Shown here: piece by piece, positions 1-10,992 of the stretch
Numbering within the stretch: position 1 is the stretch's first letter
Layout of the letters: each line of letters starts with the position of its first letter
Source of the DNA: Gari tellinella
Taxonomy: Eukaryota; Mollusca; Bivalvia; Cardiida; Psammobiidae
Direction of reading: 5' to 3'
Assembly (NCBI GenBank): GCA_922989275.2
Contig: OV277862.1
Location: forward strand, 68,523,832 to 68,587,831
DNA: 64,000 bases
Translations under genes and position numbers: made by a program
The notes under the pieces: model-generated
Seen by the model: only the letters and a program-made list of their open reading frames with translations
The model's database searches: none
What the model was told of the DNA's origin: nothing

Positions 1-231
1 ATTATTGGTTGAAAGAAGAGAAGTGATACCACTACTGCAATAAGTCATTAAATGCTACCATTTCCAGGAGTTTACTTGTTTTTGATCAAGCATAAGAAAC
101 AAGCAATGATTTATTTAGATAGTAACACATGCTAGTTACAGTGTAAAGCATTTTATTAATCATAAACTGCTCGCAATAATCCAAGATTTTAAGTTCAAAC
201 CCTTTCAATCACTATACACCAGTACCAAATA

Positions 232-305
232 CATTTGCAAACAATTTGAATCCAGATCAGGCCCCACAAAATGTGGGGCCTGATCTGGATTAAAATGTTT
301 GTCAC
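232..305. repeat. P2-type hairpin
   Basis: The inverted repeat AATCCAGATCAGGCCCCAC...GTGGGGCCTGATCTGGATT has a four-base loop (AAAA). It is a P2-like core with a different apex (CCCACAAAATGTGGG). Confidence 0.75.
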
Positions 306-540
306 TAAATCCCATATCTGTAATTGCCAAGAAAAGTGAGTCAGTTTTAGAATTTCAGAAGCAAACATTTTCTGCAAGAATTTCGAACTGTGCACAGGTA
401 TAAGGAGTGATAGCAAAAATAAATGTAACATGGAAAAGTAAATGAAGACTTGAGTAGACACTTATGATCCTCTCTTTGAAATGCTGAATAAATGATGTCA
501 GCTTCAAATATGTCGTCTGCTTAAATTATATATTGTCATC

Positions 541-794
541 TTAACCCTTTCCCTTATAGAAGCGCCTTTTAGCACATTCAGTTTATTCCTACGCTGAAGA
601 AAATAGTTCCAATTTAATCAGTCATGAATATATATTATAGAGATTATTTTTTATATATTCAAGCACATTATAGCTTACAGCAGGCTGAAAGTAAAGCAGA
701 ATGCGCCTTAAGGCACATTCTGCTTTACTTTCAACCTGCTTTAAGTGGTCACCTATCTTCAATATTAGAAATATGCTATCAGGTAAAGGGTTAA
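541..794. mobile_element. P1 fold-back element
   Basis: TTAACCCTTTCC...GGTAAAGGGTTAA ends surround a central hairpin with GAAAGTAAAGCAGAATG arms at about 685-745. Non-autonomous, piggyBac-type ends (TTAA target plus CCC). Confidence 0.75.
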
Positions 795-908
795 ATTCCC
801 ATTTTGTCAAACTTGTTTCAAAAGGTCTCTTTGATAAAGTTAGTTGCTTCATGCTGCAGAAAACTCTTTAGAAGCTTTTTACATAATTATAATAGTTTTA
901 TCCTGCAT

Positions 909-1201
909 TAAACCTTTATTTACCCCCATAGCCTCTTTCTAGTTTATAGAGAACATATGACCACTTAATTAAAGCAAGTTGAAATTAAAGCAGAGTGCGC
1001 CTTAAGGTGCATTCTGCTTTACTTTCAGCCTGCTTTAAGCTACCATCTGCTAAAAATAAGGAACTATTTCTTATGATACATATTCATAATGTATAAAATA
1101 GATCTGTTTTCAACAGTGGAGGAATAAATTAAATGCATCAAAATGCATATCTATGAAGTAATGGGTTACATCCAATGACGTCATTGCAGTAAAGGGGTTA
1201 T
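909..1201. mobile_element. P1 fold-back element
   Basis: The central hairpin (about 975-1037) has a GCGCCTTAAGGTGC apex. The flanks match other P1 copies (CCATAGCCT...TTTCTAG and AGCTACCATCTGCTA). The ends are degraded. Confidence 0.65.
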
Positions 1202-1440
1202 AACACATTCATCATTTACAAACAGTGTGCCTATGAGCATTACACTAAGTTTTCTCCTTTGCAAAAAGTGTAAACCCTGATCAGTCTCAGGGCTCGTTAA
1301 GGAGCCCTCTGATCAGGGTCTACACTGTTTGTCATGTTGAAATATATTGTTAAAGTCTACCCTAAATAGTCAAAAATGGACTAAGACTTATTTTGAAATT
1401 GGCATTGTCCATTAAACGTTCAGGGGTGAATGAGTGAATG
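1199..1440. mobile_element. P3 fold-back element
   Basis: The hairpin CCTGATCAG...GGCTCGTTAAGGAGCC...CTGATCAGGG sits between GTGTAAAC and TACACTGTTTG. The ends are TTCACCCCTGAA-like (here inverted as TTCAGGGGTGAATGAG). Confidence 0.65.
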
Positions 1441-1849
1441 AGTTGTTGCCTTACACAAGGGAGTTAACTCTTCTCCCACTGACTATGATACCTCATCGCC
1501 TCAATACGGACATCTATCAGCTCAACTATTATGCCATTACCCCATAAAATTAATATGTGTTTAACACCTTTGATTTATTCCTTCAATATACTTTACTTTC
1601 ATTTAATGCTTAAAATGCAGCTTAAAACTGCCATCTGAATCTAAAACCCTCAGAAAATCCTTCTTTAGGTGCATTCTCCTTTAATTTCTGCCTGCTTTAA
1701 GCTATCAACTGCTAGAATATTATCATAGAAAATATTTCTTATGATACATATTCATGCATGACTGTATATAGATTGGAACTACATGTATTTTCTTAAGTAA
1801 AGGAATTATTTAAATGTGTTAAATTGTGTATCTTATAATGAAGTAATGA

Positions 1850-2098
1850 GTTACCCATTACTCCATAGCTTGTTTCTAGTATTGTAGACTGCTGACCACT
1901 TATATCAGGTTGAAAGTAAAGCAGAATATGCTTTAAGGTGTATTCTGCTTTACTTTCAACCTGATATCAGCTACTATCTACAAGGATATAGAAAAATATT
2001 TCTTATGGTAATATATTCATGACTATTATAAAGTGGAACTATTTTCTTCAGTGGAGCAAAAATATTAAAGGCGTAAAAAGGTGAATCTGAAAGGTTAA
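1850..2098. mobile_element. P1 fold-back element
   Basis: The hairpin at about 1906-1964 has apex ATATGCTTTAAGGTGTAT. The right TTAA is shared with the next P1 copy. Confidence 0.7.
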
Positions 2099-2306
2099 CC
2101 CATTACCCCATAGCCTATTACTAGTATTGAAGATAGAAGACGACTTAAAGCAGGTTGAAAGTAAAGCAGAATGCGCCTTAAGGCACATTCTGCTTTACTT
2201 TCAGCCTTCTTTAAGCTACCGTATCTGCTAGAATATGGAACTATTTTCTTCAGTGCAGGAATAAATCAAAGGCGCAAAAAGGCGTATTTATGGGGTAATG
2301 GGTTAA
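2095..2306. mobile_element. P1 fold-back element
   Basis: TTAACCCATTACCCCATAG...TATGGGGTAATGGGTTAA gives near-perfect termini. The hairpin at about 2150-2212 has apex GCGCCTTAAGGCAC. Confidence 0.8.
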
Positions 2307-2848
2307 GCTACCACCTCTGACCTGTCCTAACAGCTCCCTATGTATCTACTTTAGTATGACCATTGAACAGATATATATATAGTGTAGTTGACTATGTGAA
2401 TATAAACCAGCTTCAAATAAATCTGTTGTATGTTCTGCGGAAAATGCCATTGGGGGAAGAAAGTTCAATAGGCATTCAAACCAATGGTATTAAGCTAGAT
2501 TTAGCAAATATACTGCTATCATGAGGCTTATCAGATTTAGTGGCCTGTCACCGATATAAATTGATATGTTTTTGAGCATTTCAAGTCTGCCTCCATAAAG
2601 ATAGACAAAAATAAATGGTATTTCCCTGGGTAATTATTATTAAGTGCTGGAAATGATACGATCATCATCAGTGAGTGTCGCAAATACGTATGACATCATA
2701 AAAAGTTGGAAGTAAGAACGAAAGGAGAGGTTTGGTTAACGCTTTCCGATACAGAAAAGTCCTTTGACATGTGTATCTAAGCCCAAGAGGAATGTTTTAT
2801 CATGTAAGACCATGTTCTGATCAAGAGCCATAAATTAAGTTATAACCC

Positions 2849-3050
2849 TTAACTCCATAGCCTGTTTCTAGTATTGAAGACAAGTGACCACTTAAAGCAG
2901 GTTGAAAGTGAAGCAGAATGTGCCTTTTAACCTGCTTTAAGCTGTCATCTGCTAAAGTATAGAAAATATTTTTTTAATAAATATTTCTGACTGTATAAAG
3001 TGGAAGCATTATCTTCTGGAGGAATAAATTAAAGGGGTAAAAGGGGTATT
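2849..3050. mobile_element. P1 fold-back element, right arm deleted
   Basis: Left P1 flank and left arm (GAAAGTGAAGCAGAATGTGCC) are followed directly by ACCTGCTTTAAG. Much of the second arm is missing. A G-run (GGGGGGGG) follows at 3054. Confidence 0.55.
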
Positions 3051-3116
3051 TAAGGGGGGGGGAATGTCTTGTCTTATCATGCTCACATGTACAACCATGT
3101 TCTGATCAAGAGCCAA

Positions 3117-3584
3117 ATTAACCCTTTACTCCATAGCCTGTTTCTAGTATTGAAGAAAAGAAACTACTTAAAGCATGTTGAAAGTAAGCAGAATGCCCAT
3201 TAACTCTTTCCTCCCTGAAACTTTAAATGGACAATTCATTATTCCAGTTTCCAATTTAGTCTAGTCCATTTCTGACTTTTAAGGGTTGTTTTTGTGAATG
3301 TTTGGCATTGTGACAAACAGTGAAGACCCTGATCAGAGGGCTCCGAAAGGAGCCCTCTTATCAGGGTCTTCACTGTTTGCATAGGACAAGTGTACTATTC
3401 ACATGTACATTGTTTGAAAAGCACGTCTATATGCGGGACTAGGGTTCAAAGGGTTAATGCTAGAATATAGAACATATTTTTTCATGATACATATTAATGA
3501 CTGTATAAACTATTTTTTTCAGTGGAGGAATAAATTAAATGCGTAAGAAATTTAAAATGTGTATATATGGGGTGATGGGTTAAA
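3117..3584. mobile_element. P1 element split by a P3 insertion
   Basis: The P1 left half (3117-3199) stops in the arm (AAGCAGAATGCCCA). A complete P3 element (3200-3456) follows, bounded by TTAA on both sides. The P1 right flank (GCTAGAATATAGAACATA...GGTGATGGGTTAA) then continues to 3584. The right hairpin arm of P1 is lost. Confidence 0.6.
3200..3456. mobile_element. P3 fold-back element
   Basis: TTAACTCTTTCCTCCCTGAAAC...CAAAGGGTTAA ends. The hairpin GACCCTGATCAGAGGGC...GCCCTCTTATCAGGGTC is at about 3323-3370. It is nested in a P1 copy. Confidence 0.7.
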
Positions 3585-3620
3585 CAAACGTGTCCTGCAT
3601 TCTGATAGGTGAGGTTACCG

Positions 3621-3863
3621 TTAACCCTTTTCCCCATAGAAGTGTGCGCGCCTTTTAGCGCATTCAATTTATTCTTTCACTGAAGAAAATAGTTCCAATT
3701 TACAGTCTTGAATATGTTTTATAAGAAATATTTTCTATATTCTAGCAGATGGTAGCTTAATTTAAAGCAAGTTGAAAGTAAAGCAGAATGCGCCTTAAGG
3801 CGCGCTACTTTAAGTGGTCACATTTCTTCAATTCTACAAACAGGCTATGGGGTAAAGGGTTAA
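3621..3863. mobile_element. P1 fold-back element (inverted flank order)
   Basis: TTAACCCTTTTCCCCATAG...GGGGTAAAGGGTTAA ends. The left arm is AAGTAAAGCAGAATGCGCC, but the right arm is largely deleted after GGCGCG. Confidence 0.65.
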
Positions 3864-4176
3864 AGTAGACTTACAGTAAAGCAGAAAGCCCCTGAAATAG
3901 CATTCTACTTTATTTTCAGTCTGTTTTCAGTACCCATGGACATGTCTTTAAAAGAAATGAAAACAATTTATGGGGGAAAGGGTTTAGGAGAAGTGGTCAA
4001 ACAGGATTGGAAGTCAGCGGTTATCACTCAAAGTTTCCCTGACATCCAGGCAATAATTAATTATACAACCACATAGGGTTACATTAGCTGCCAAAAGTAC
4101 ACAGTAAAGTCCATATGCCAGACTCTTTAGCCATAAAACATAACATGTCCTTATGCTAGCACATACAATACATCTC

Positions 4177-4441
4177 TTAACCCATTCTCCCCAAAATACA
4201 CATTTTTATGCCTATAATTTATTCCAACACAAAAGAAAATAGTTCCATTTATGGCAATTTAATACAGTCATGAATATTTACCATAAGAAATATTTTCTAT
4301 ATTCTAGCAATATCAGCGTAAAGCAATTAAGCTGAAAGTAAAGCAGAATGCACCTTAAGACACATTCTGCCTTACTTTCAACCTGCTTTAAGTAGTCATC
4401 TGTCTTTAAAATTAGAAACAGTTTAAGGGGTCATGGGTTAA
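4177..4441. mobile_element. P1 fold-back element
   Basis: TTAACCCATTCTCCCCA...GGGGTCATGGGTTAA ends. The hairpin at about 4330-4390 has apex GCACCTTAAGACAC. Confidence 0.75.
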
Positions 4442-4780
4442 CCCTTTTCCTACTTTTAATGTATATTGACACTTTTAGATAACAATGTAGACTGGACTGT
4501 TTTCTTATAAGATCTGTCTGATATTGGTTTCAATCTTTTCTGGGAAAAGATTGCCTTATTTTATTAGCCAGTGTAGTTATTTAGATCATCATGATGGTAG
4601 AATAATGTTCATAGTTTTATATGTTATGAATAATCAGATCAAAAGAAGGGACGAGTATACATGTACTGTAATACACTCAAATCAAGTTCCCTATGTCAGT
4701 CTATAAATGTTCAGGTAAGCTTCCTCTTTACTTTCATCATGCTTTAATCTGCTACTACAATGTATTCCACACCATTAATT

Positions 4781-5035
4781 CAGGGCTTCCATAAGTTGAA
4801 ATGAAAAATCCTAAGATTTCCAAATTTACATTTTTCAATTGCGATTTTACGAATCGTACCTTTACCCCATAGCCTTTTTCTTGTTTTGTTGACATGCGAC
4901 TACTTAAAGCAGGCTGTAAGTAAAGCAGAATGCGCCTTAGGGCGCATTCTGCTTTACTTTCAGTCTGCTTTAAGCTACCATAACCTGGGGAAAAATCCGG
5001 AGATTTAGGAAAAATCCGGAGAAATGGCAGCCCTG
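4781..5035. mobile_element. P1b fold-back element
   Basis: CAGGGCTTCCATAAGTTG...GAGAAATGGCAGCCCTG ends replace the TTAACCC ends, while the P1 hairpin core (4909-4975, apex GCGCCTTAGGGCGC) is retained. Open frames here are read-through of the palindrome. Confidence 0.7.
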
Positions 5036-5454
5036 TTAATTGATATGGATTTTGGCACTTTATGGGATGAGTATGTAGAGGTGTTCTAATTGGCACTTAT
5101 GCATAGGAAAGGGTTGATTCTGCCTACCCATAACTTTTGTCCTGCATCAAGCAGGCACGCATGTTTGAACATAGACTCAATCTTTTTTCAAGATAGCAAA
5201 AGCATACCACAAAATCCAATGCAATTTCTAAAAAAAAAGCACAATACTAGTCAATGTTTTAAACCATATCTGAACCTAAACCACTCGAGCATTTAATCAT
5301 TATTTTCTAATCCCCAGACTGTTTGCACTGCACTGGGCTTGTCTAAAACTATACTACCTTATAACTAATTTTTTTCGTCTGCAACCTTTGTCGTCTGCTA
5401 TTGTTCTAAGAAAAATAGATTTTTCTAAATTTCTTTTCATAACATGGTCAGAGT

Positions 5455-5524
5455 GTCAAACTGTTTGGATCCTGATGAGACGCCGCATTATGCGGCGTCT
5501 CATCTGGATCCAAACTGTTTGCAA
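5455..5524. repeat. P2-type hairpin
   Basis: The arms GTTTGGATCCTGATGAGACG / CGTCTCATCTGGATCC meet at apex CCGCATTATGCGG. The flanks carry TTCGTCTGC and GCATGCAAAGAG motifs of the P2 family. Confidence 0.75.
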
Positions 5525-5742
5525 AGGTAATCACTGTGGCGGATATATCCACTGCTAGCATGCAAAGAGTTTCAACACTGAAAATCAAGGACTTCTATCA
5601 ATAGTTTAGATTCAGATCAGGTCCCACATTAGTCAAGCCTGATTTGAATCTGAACTGTGTACCATTCAGATGCTGCTTTTGAAAAATATGAAACTTTAAA
5701 AAAAAGAAAAGAATTTCAGACGATTTAGCAGACAATATAATA

Positions 5743-6107
5743 CAGTGTTCCCTCCCTACAACGGCCCTCCCAACAACGACTCCCTCCTTACAACGACACT
5801 AGCCGCGGTTCCCTATACAGGACACTTATGTCCAACGCCTTTACTGTTGCAATATCGTCTGCTTAAAATTGTTGTCTGCTAATTTTCTCAAAATTACATA
5901 ATGCATAATTATTTTGACAGGAAAAATACTCATTGACGCGTGACAAACAGCTTGAATCCAGATCAGACGCCGCGTGGCGTCTGATCTGGATTCAAGCTAT
6001 TTGCAATTTTTTTTAATGTAACCAGTTTCCCTCTCTATAACGACTCCCTCCGAACAACACACATATTTTTGTCTCCCATTGGGTGTCGTTGTAGAGAGGG
6101 AACGCTG
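5743..6107. mobile_element. M1 fold-back element
   Basis: TA-CAGTGTTCCCTCCCTAC...TAGAGAGGGAACGCTG-TA ends. It contains a P2-like core (GAATCCAGATCAGACGCCG palindrome, about 5950-6002). The ends and TA sites are Tc1/mariner-like. Confidence 0.7.
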
Positions 6108-6544
6108 TAGCAGCAATAATAGTTTTGAACTAAGTGATGAAAGGGTTAATGTTGCTAAATTAATGGCACCAGATTCACAACCAAAGTCAGGCATGAGATT
6201 TAAAAAACCAAAAACAATACATAACGGTTTCAGCACATTAGGAAATATATCTAATCTGTACAAGATTTCATCTCATATTTTCTGCCCTAATTCCCAGAGC
6301 TGAGTGACATAAAACTGCACATGTGTTTTGTTGTCCAGGGAGTAACTTCACATTTCTGAATTGGTATGTATGATACCAAGGACGGATCTGCTGATGGGAA
6401 AAAAATTATTTCATTCAAAACTTCTGAAAACCTATCCCTTCTTGAATGAGTAGACATTCTGTTTAACCCATTTTTCCATAAATATGCCTTTTTACGCCTC
6501 CACTAAGAAAATAGTTTCAATTTATACATTCATGAATATATATT

Positions 6545-7125
6545 TACATTCCCCCCATTCAAATTCATTGAAAATAATTGCATTCATTTCATGTAAGTGC
6601 TATCTTTCAAGAGGACAGGACTTGTGGATAAGTTTCGCAGAGGAGGCGGGGCATATGCAATTTTCATTCGCAAATTAATCTTTGGAACTCGGACAGCAAA
6701 CATTTGGCGGATTTTTCAAAAAATTGTTCTTAACCGATGTATGCCTTCCTTTTAGCGGAAACCATGATTACCGACTAAAATTCTTCTTTATTAAAAAGAT
6801 AAACTGCAAGAAAATTGATATACCTTATAAACAGCAGCTGTCTGCATTTCTTTATGACAAAAAAATTGATATATTTATCCTACTTTAAAAATGACGTCAC
6901 TTCCAAATGACGTTAAATCGGCATTTTCGCCCCAAACTGTCAAGTTGTTGACATTGGAATGTAAACAATGATTTTTTTTTTTTGCTTTCGAATGTATACA
7001 GCTTCAGTAATTCGGTCATGGCTGTTCCTTATAGGGTACACATTATTCGTGTTATCAACCTCTAATTTGGATTAAACATACATGCGTAATAAATTGTTCA
7101 TTTGACATTAGAAATTACAGCAAAT
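6545..7125. repeat. Interspersed repeat, copy 1
   Basis: The segments GCAGAGGAGGCGGGGC, GGCTGTTCCTTATAGGGTAC and CATTATTCGTG recur in order at 25255-25530. This copy carries about 250 bp extra between them, including two TGACGTCA-like sites. The function is unknown. Confidence 0.5.
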
Positions 7126-7589
7126 GTATTTTTTTTTGGCATTCAAGCCAAATAAAGGAAGGGTTAGGTGGTCACCTATATTCAAATCTAGATTCAGGTT
7201 ATGGAGTAAAGGGTTCTACAAAAGGGTCCATTCAAGACTGGCTTTGGGAACATCTCTGTCTGCCACACCCTTAAACACTCCCACCCAGGGAACTCCTGGA
7301 TCCGCTCCTGTATATTCCAGCTAACAAACCTATCAGATTCCAGCTCCAATAAGTGCAAAGTTTAATCCTTCCACAGAGGATTAAAAACCAGAAAGAGTTT
7401 CTCAGATATTTGACATTTTCCGGGAAATGTTTTCCACTTTATCCAAGGGAAACCCTTAGGACATCATTGTTTTATCCTTAACCCTTCTCCAGATCAATAT
7501 TCATATATATATATAACTCCGCCCACTATGACTATCAGCTCCGCCCACTATGACCATCAGATCTATCATCTGAACTATTATATAGGCCA

Positions 7590-7779
7590 GGGCTCCAGAT
7601 AAGAGGGGGTAAACTGTACAAATCCAACAATTTCTCACACATTACATCACTAAAACCTATGGTGTTACTACTCATTAGAATAGTCTTGAAGAGACGATTC
7701 TAATGAGTAGTGACACCATAGGGTTAAAAGCAGAAATAAAAATTTTAATTTTTGAAATACTCCTGTTATCTGGAGCCCT
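7590..7779. mobile_element. G5 fold-back element
   Basis: GGGCTCCAGATAAGAG...TATCTGGAGCCC inverted ends surround the hairpin CCTATGGTGTTACTACTC...GAGTAGTGACACCATAGG (7659-7724). Confidence 0.8.
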
Positions 7780-7880
7780 CATATAGGCTAATGAAAGAAG
7801 GAATAAGTAATCAAGGAAAGAGTATTCAACTACATCGTAGCTAAATACCACAGGTAATACCCATTTTGGACTCCACCTAC

Positions 7881-8018
7881 CTTCAACAGTAACCTCAAGG
7901 TCTCCTTTCCAGTGGTTGTTTAATACCCACACATTACCGGTTAGTGGTGCATACAGGGTGATGTATTCATCTTGAGATGTTGTCATCACCAAGAACATTG
8001 AGAGCTGAATACAACACC
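7881..8018 (-). CDS. Candidate internal exon of unknown protein
   Basis: Minus strand. Acceptor TTGCACTACAG and donor GTAGGTGG bracket 138 nt that are open in a phase 1-1 frame, the same phase class as the three zinc-finger exons upstream. The 45 codons include YITLYAPLTGNVWVLNNHW and end in DLEVTVE. No zinc finger or other domain is recognisable, and base composition is more gene-like than the flanking fold-back repeats. It could be a further exon of the zinc-finger gene, an exon of an unrelated gene, or a remnant in a repeat. The open frame continues past the donor for about 60 codons, which weakens the splice argument. Confidence 0.33.
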
Positions 8019-8296
8019 CTGTAGTGCAACATCAACTGGTGATATGTTTATTATGTGCCTCCATTACAGACTTAAAATCTTGATATTTGTTTAAATAATT
8101 CTATATCCAGAAACATTAGATATTTGAAACAGAACAATCGGGTACTTGTAACTATACATGATTTCATGCTTGTCAAAAATGATGTCAGAGTAAAATACAA
8201 AGTGTACAATAAATACAAGGAGTAAGATACAGACTCTTGTTTTAGATTCTGATCATACAAATACACAAGGAAAGGCTTGGTATCGCAGGAAGGTAT

Positions 8297-8549
8297 ATAA
8301 CCCATTACCCCATAAATACGCCTTTTTACGCTTTTAATCTATTCCTCTACTAAAGAAAAATAGTTCAAATTTATTAAGTCATGAATATGGACCATAAGAA
8401 ATATTGTCTATATTCTGGTAGATAATAGCTTAAAGCTGGCTGAAAGTAAAGCAGAATGCACCTTAAGGCGCATTCTGCTTTACTTTTAGCCTGCTTTAAG
8501 TGGTCAACTGTCTTCAAAACTAGAAAGAGGCTATGGGGTAATGGGATAA
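8297..8549. mobile_element. P1 fold-back element
   Basis: TAACCCATTACCCCATAAATACG...TATGGGGTAATGGGATAA ends. The hairpin at about 8436-8500 has apex GCACCTTAAGGCGC. Confidence 0.75.
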
Positions 8550-8787
8550 TAAAAGATTAACTGTATTGGCAGATTGATCCATCTCATAATCATTTGACAT
8601 AACAAACTAAAAGCTACATTTGTAGGGAGTCCCTTGCAGGCATGCTAATGCCTGATTGGTTTTTGCCTATTAACTAAACAGATTTCACCCTATAATATTT
8701 ATGCTGAATTTTAAATATAGACTATTCCACTTTTGAAAAATGACTAGAACTGATTTCAGAAATATTTCAAAAACATTAATTTAAAAC

Positions 8788-9102
8788 AAACAGTGCAGAC
8801 CCTGATCAGGCGGCTGACCATAACCCATTACTCCATGGATATGCATTTTTACGCCTTAAATTCATTCCTCCACTGAAGAAAGCAGTTCCAGTTTCATAAG
8901 AAACATTTTCTATATTCTAGCTGAAAGTCACAAGCTTAAAGTGTGTTGAAAGTAAAGTAGAATGCACCTAAAGGCACATTCTGCTTTACTTTCAACCTAC
9001 TTCAAATGGTCACCTGTCTTCAAAACTTGAAACAGGCTATGAAGTAAAGGGTTAAGGAGACCTCGGATCAGGGTCTACAGACTGAGTCTACATTGTTTGC
9101 AA
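8788..9102. mobile_element. P3 fold-back element split at its apex by P1
   Basis: The P3 left arm (AACAGTGCAGACCCTGATCAG) ends at 8819, and the right arm (GATCAGGGTCTACAGAC...CATTGTTTGC) resumes at 9056. The P1 element 8820-9055 sits between them at the apex TTAA. Confidence 0.65.
8820..9055. mobile_element. P1 fold-back element nested in P3
   Basis: TAACCCATTACTCCATGG...TGAAGTAAAGGGTTAA ends. The hairpin at about 8945-9000 has apex GCACCTAAAGGCAC. It is inserted at the apex of a P3 hairpin. Confidence 0.7.
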
Positions 9103-9350
9103 AATATACATAGATTTACATGTATAGAAAAGGGTTAAAATGGGAGTGTCTTGAGACCACACGTGTTGGCCTTCCAGATGAAGGGTTATCTTTCAGCAAA
9201 TGTAGTAGAATGATGACTGTTGTGAACAGTTAACACCTACAAGCATGCATGGACTGTATCTGTAATATGTCATGAGTTGGTTCCCCATATAGTTAGACAA
9301 TATCGCCTGACTTGTCATAGTATTACAGTCAAATCTTTGTTAAACAACAA

Positions 9351-9607
9351 TTAACCCGTTACACCGAAAAACATGCCTTTTTTACGACTGTCATTTATTC
9401 CTCCTCTGAAGAAAAAAGTTCCACTTTTTTTTATACAGTCATGAATTTGTACTGTAAGAAATATGTTCTATATCCTAGCAGATGCTGGCTTAAAGCAGAC
9501 TGAAAGAAAAGCAGAATGTGCCATAAGGCACATTCTGCTTTCATTTCAACCTGTTTTAGAGGTCACCTGTCTTCAAAACTAGAAACAGGCTGTGGGTTAA
9601 TGTGTTA
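9351..9607. mobile_element. P1 fold-back element
   Basis: TTAACCCGTTACACCG...GGGTTAATGTGTTAA ends. The hairpin at about 9497-9550 has apex GTGCCATAAGGCAC. Confidence 0.7.
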
Positions 9608-9860
9608 AAGTAGAAATGGCATTTCTAGGAGAATTTCTGTCAGAATCAAAAATATCATATTTTTTATAGATCTATAGTTTAATTTAGGATAGCTGATTTC
9701 GGATGAATCATTTTTACTGAGTATTCTCGGATAAATGGGAAAAAAAACTATTGCATATATTCCAGTTAGAAAAAGTGATAACAAAACTTAATGTTGAAGA
9801 ATCCAAGCCTGATTCACAACTGCCACAACTGTTTTAGGAAAAGTACATAATGCCCCTTCA

Positions 9861-10052
9861 GAGCTCCAGATAAGGGAAGTATTTCAAAAAATTAAAACCT
9901 TTATTTCAGATTTAAACCCTATGGTGTCACTACTCATTAGAATCGTCTCAAAGAGACGATTCTAATGAGTAGTAACACCATAGAATTTGATGCTAAAATA
10001 AGAGAGACAATGTTGGATTTATGCAGTTTACTCCCTCTTATCTGGAGTCCTG
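9861..10052. mobile_element. G5 fold-back element
   Basis: GAGCTCCAGATAAGG...CTTATCTGGAGTC ends. Long perfect hairpin at about 9915-9985 with TCTCAAAGAGA at the apex. It ends 49 bp from the zinc-finger exon donor at 10101. Confidence 0.8.
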
Positions 10053-10100
10053 CCCCTTTGTTGCTGCCAGACAACAACAACAACAACAACAGTTACTTAC

Positions 10101-10274
10101 CAGATTCACATTGACTGTTCCTATGGTCCATGAACTGCACCAGATTGTTAAACTTTGCACCACATGTCTCACACCGGAATACTTCTGGCTCTGGTGGAAC
10201 GTCTCCAACGCTAACGGGATCATCAGTCCCTGGCTTTTCTTCTCCACTCTCGGACAACTTTCTCTTTTTTTCAC
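10101..10274 (-). CDS. Zinc-finger regulator, exon with first C2H2-type finger
   Basis: A 174-nt phase 1-1 exon on the minus strand has acceptor CACTTTGCAG and donor GTAAGT. It encodes a basic nuclear-localisation-like start (GEKKRKLSESG), a linker rich in Asp, Pro and Glu, and then a finger, FRCETCGAKFNNLVQFMDH followed by R-N-S-Q-C. The zinc ligands are Cys-x2-Cys and His-x4-Cys, a C2HC ending. ZNF423 and ZNF521 also have an isolated N-terminal finger of C2HC type behind an acidic linker, so these are the closest relatives I can suggest. The main finger arrays of such proteins are not in the window and should lie left of position 1. A CAA/CAG-like (CAACAA)n tract lies just past the donor. 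Confidence 0.8.
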
Positions 10275-10373
10275 CTGCAAAGTGACATGTATTGATGTAC
10301 ATCATTATCCCTTTCCTACATGATAATCAGTGCAGAGTACCCATATCCAACTGGTGAAGGAGACAAGAATTAA

Positions 10374-10584
10374 TTAACTCTTTGCATGCTGGGTAATTTT
10401 TTTCGTCTGCTGCTGTTGTAAAAATAGATTTTTCTAAATTTATTTTCAAAACATGGTCAGAGTGTCAAACAGATTGGATCCTGATGAGACGTCGCGTTAC
10501 GGCCGGCATCTCATCTGGATCCAAACTGTCTGCTAAGACAACCACTGTGGTGGATATATCCGCCGCTAGCATGCAAAGAGTTAA
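10374..10584. mobile_element. P2 fold-back element
   Basis: TTAACTCTTTGCATGCT...AGCATGCAAAGAGTTAA are perfect terminal inverted repeats with TTAA on both sides. The P2 hairpin at about 10464-10532 is slightly mismatched at its apex. Confidence 0.8.
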
Positions 10585-10992
10585 GTTCATATTCTAAAGA
10601 AATTTTAAGCACAAAGGGGCATAATCCATAAAATATTTGTGACGTAGTTATGGGCCTTGTCATTTAATGTGGATAATGATGAGACATAATAATTTTAACT
10701 TTTAATCAAATCCATTCAGAAATTATACAGATTAATAACGTTTATTGAAAGTAAAATTGACAGTAAAATATGTGGCCGAAAGGGGCATAACTCTTGAAAT
10801 ATAATAAAAGAGTTATGGAACATATTGTGGCATGTAGGTCAGTTCATACCGAACAATTCTGTGCAGTTTCAACTTGACTAAGGCATAATTGATAATGATA
10901 TAGAAGGAATCTAGTCATTTAAAGTTTGCTATCGCGAAAACTTTAACCCAAGAGCAATGACAATGCCTGAGGGCCAGTACAACATAGCCCTC

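Noticed and set aside
1280..1330. GC-rich hairpins as rho-independent terminators
   Set aside because: The genome is an animal one and the hairpins are transposon cores repeated many times, without gene-end association.
10021..10323. 100-codon plus-strand open frame
   Set aside because: It is the antisense shadow of the zinc-finger exon at 10101-10274 plus a CAACAA tract.
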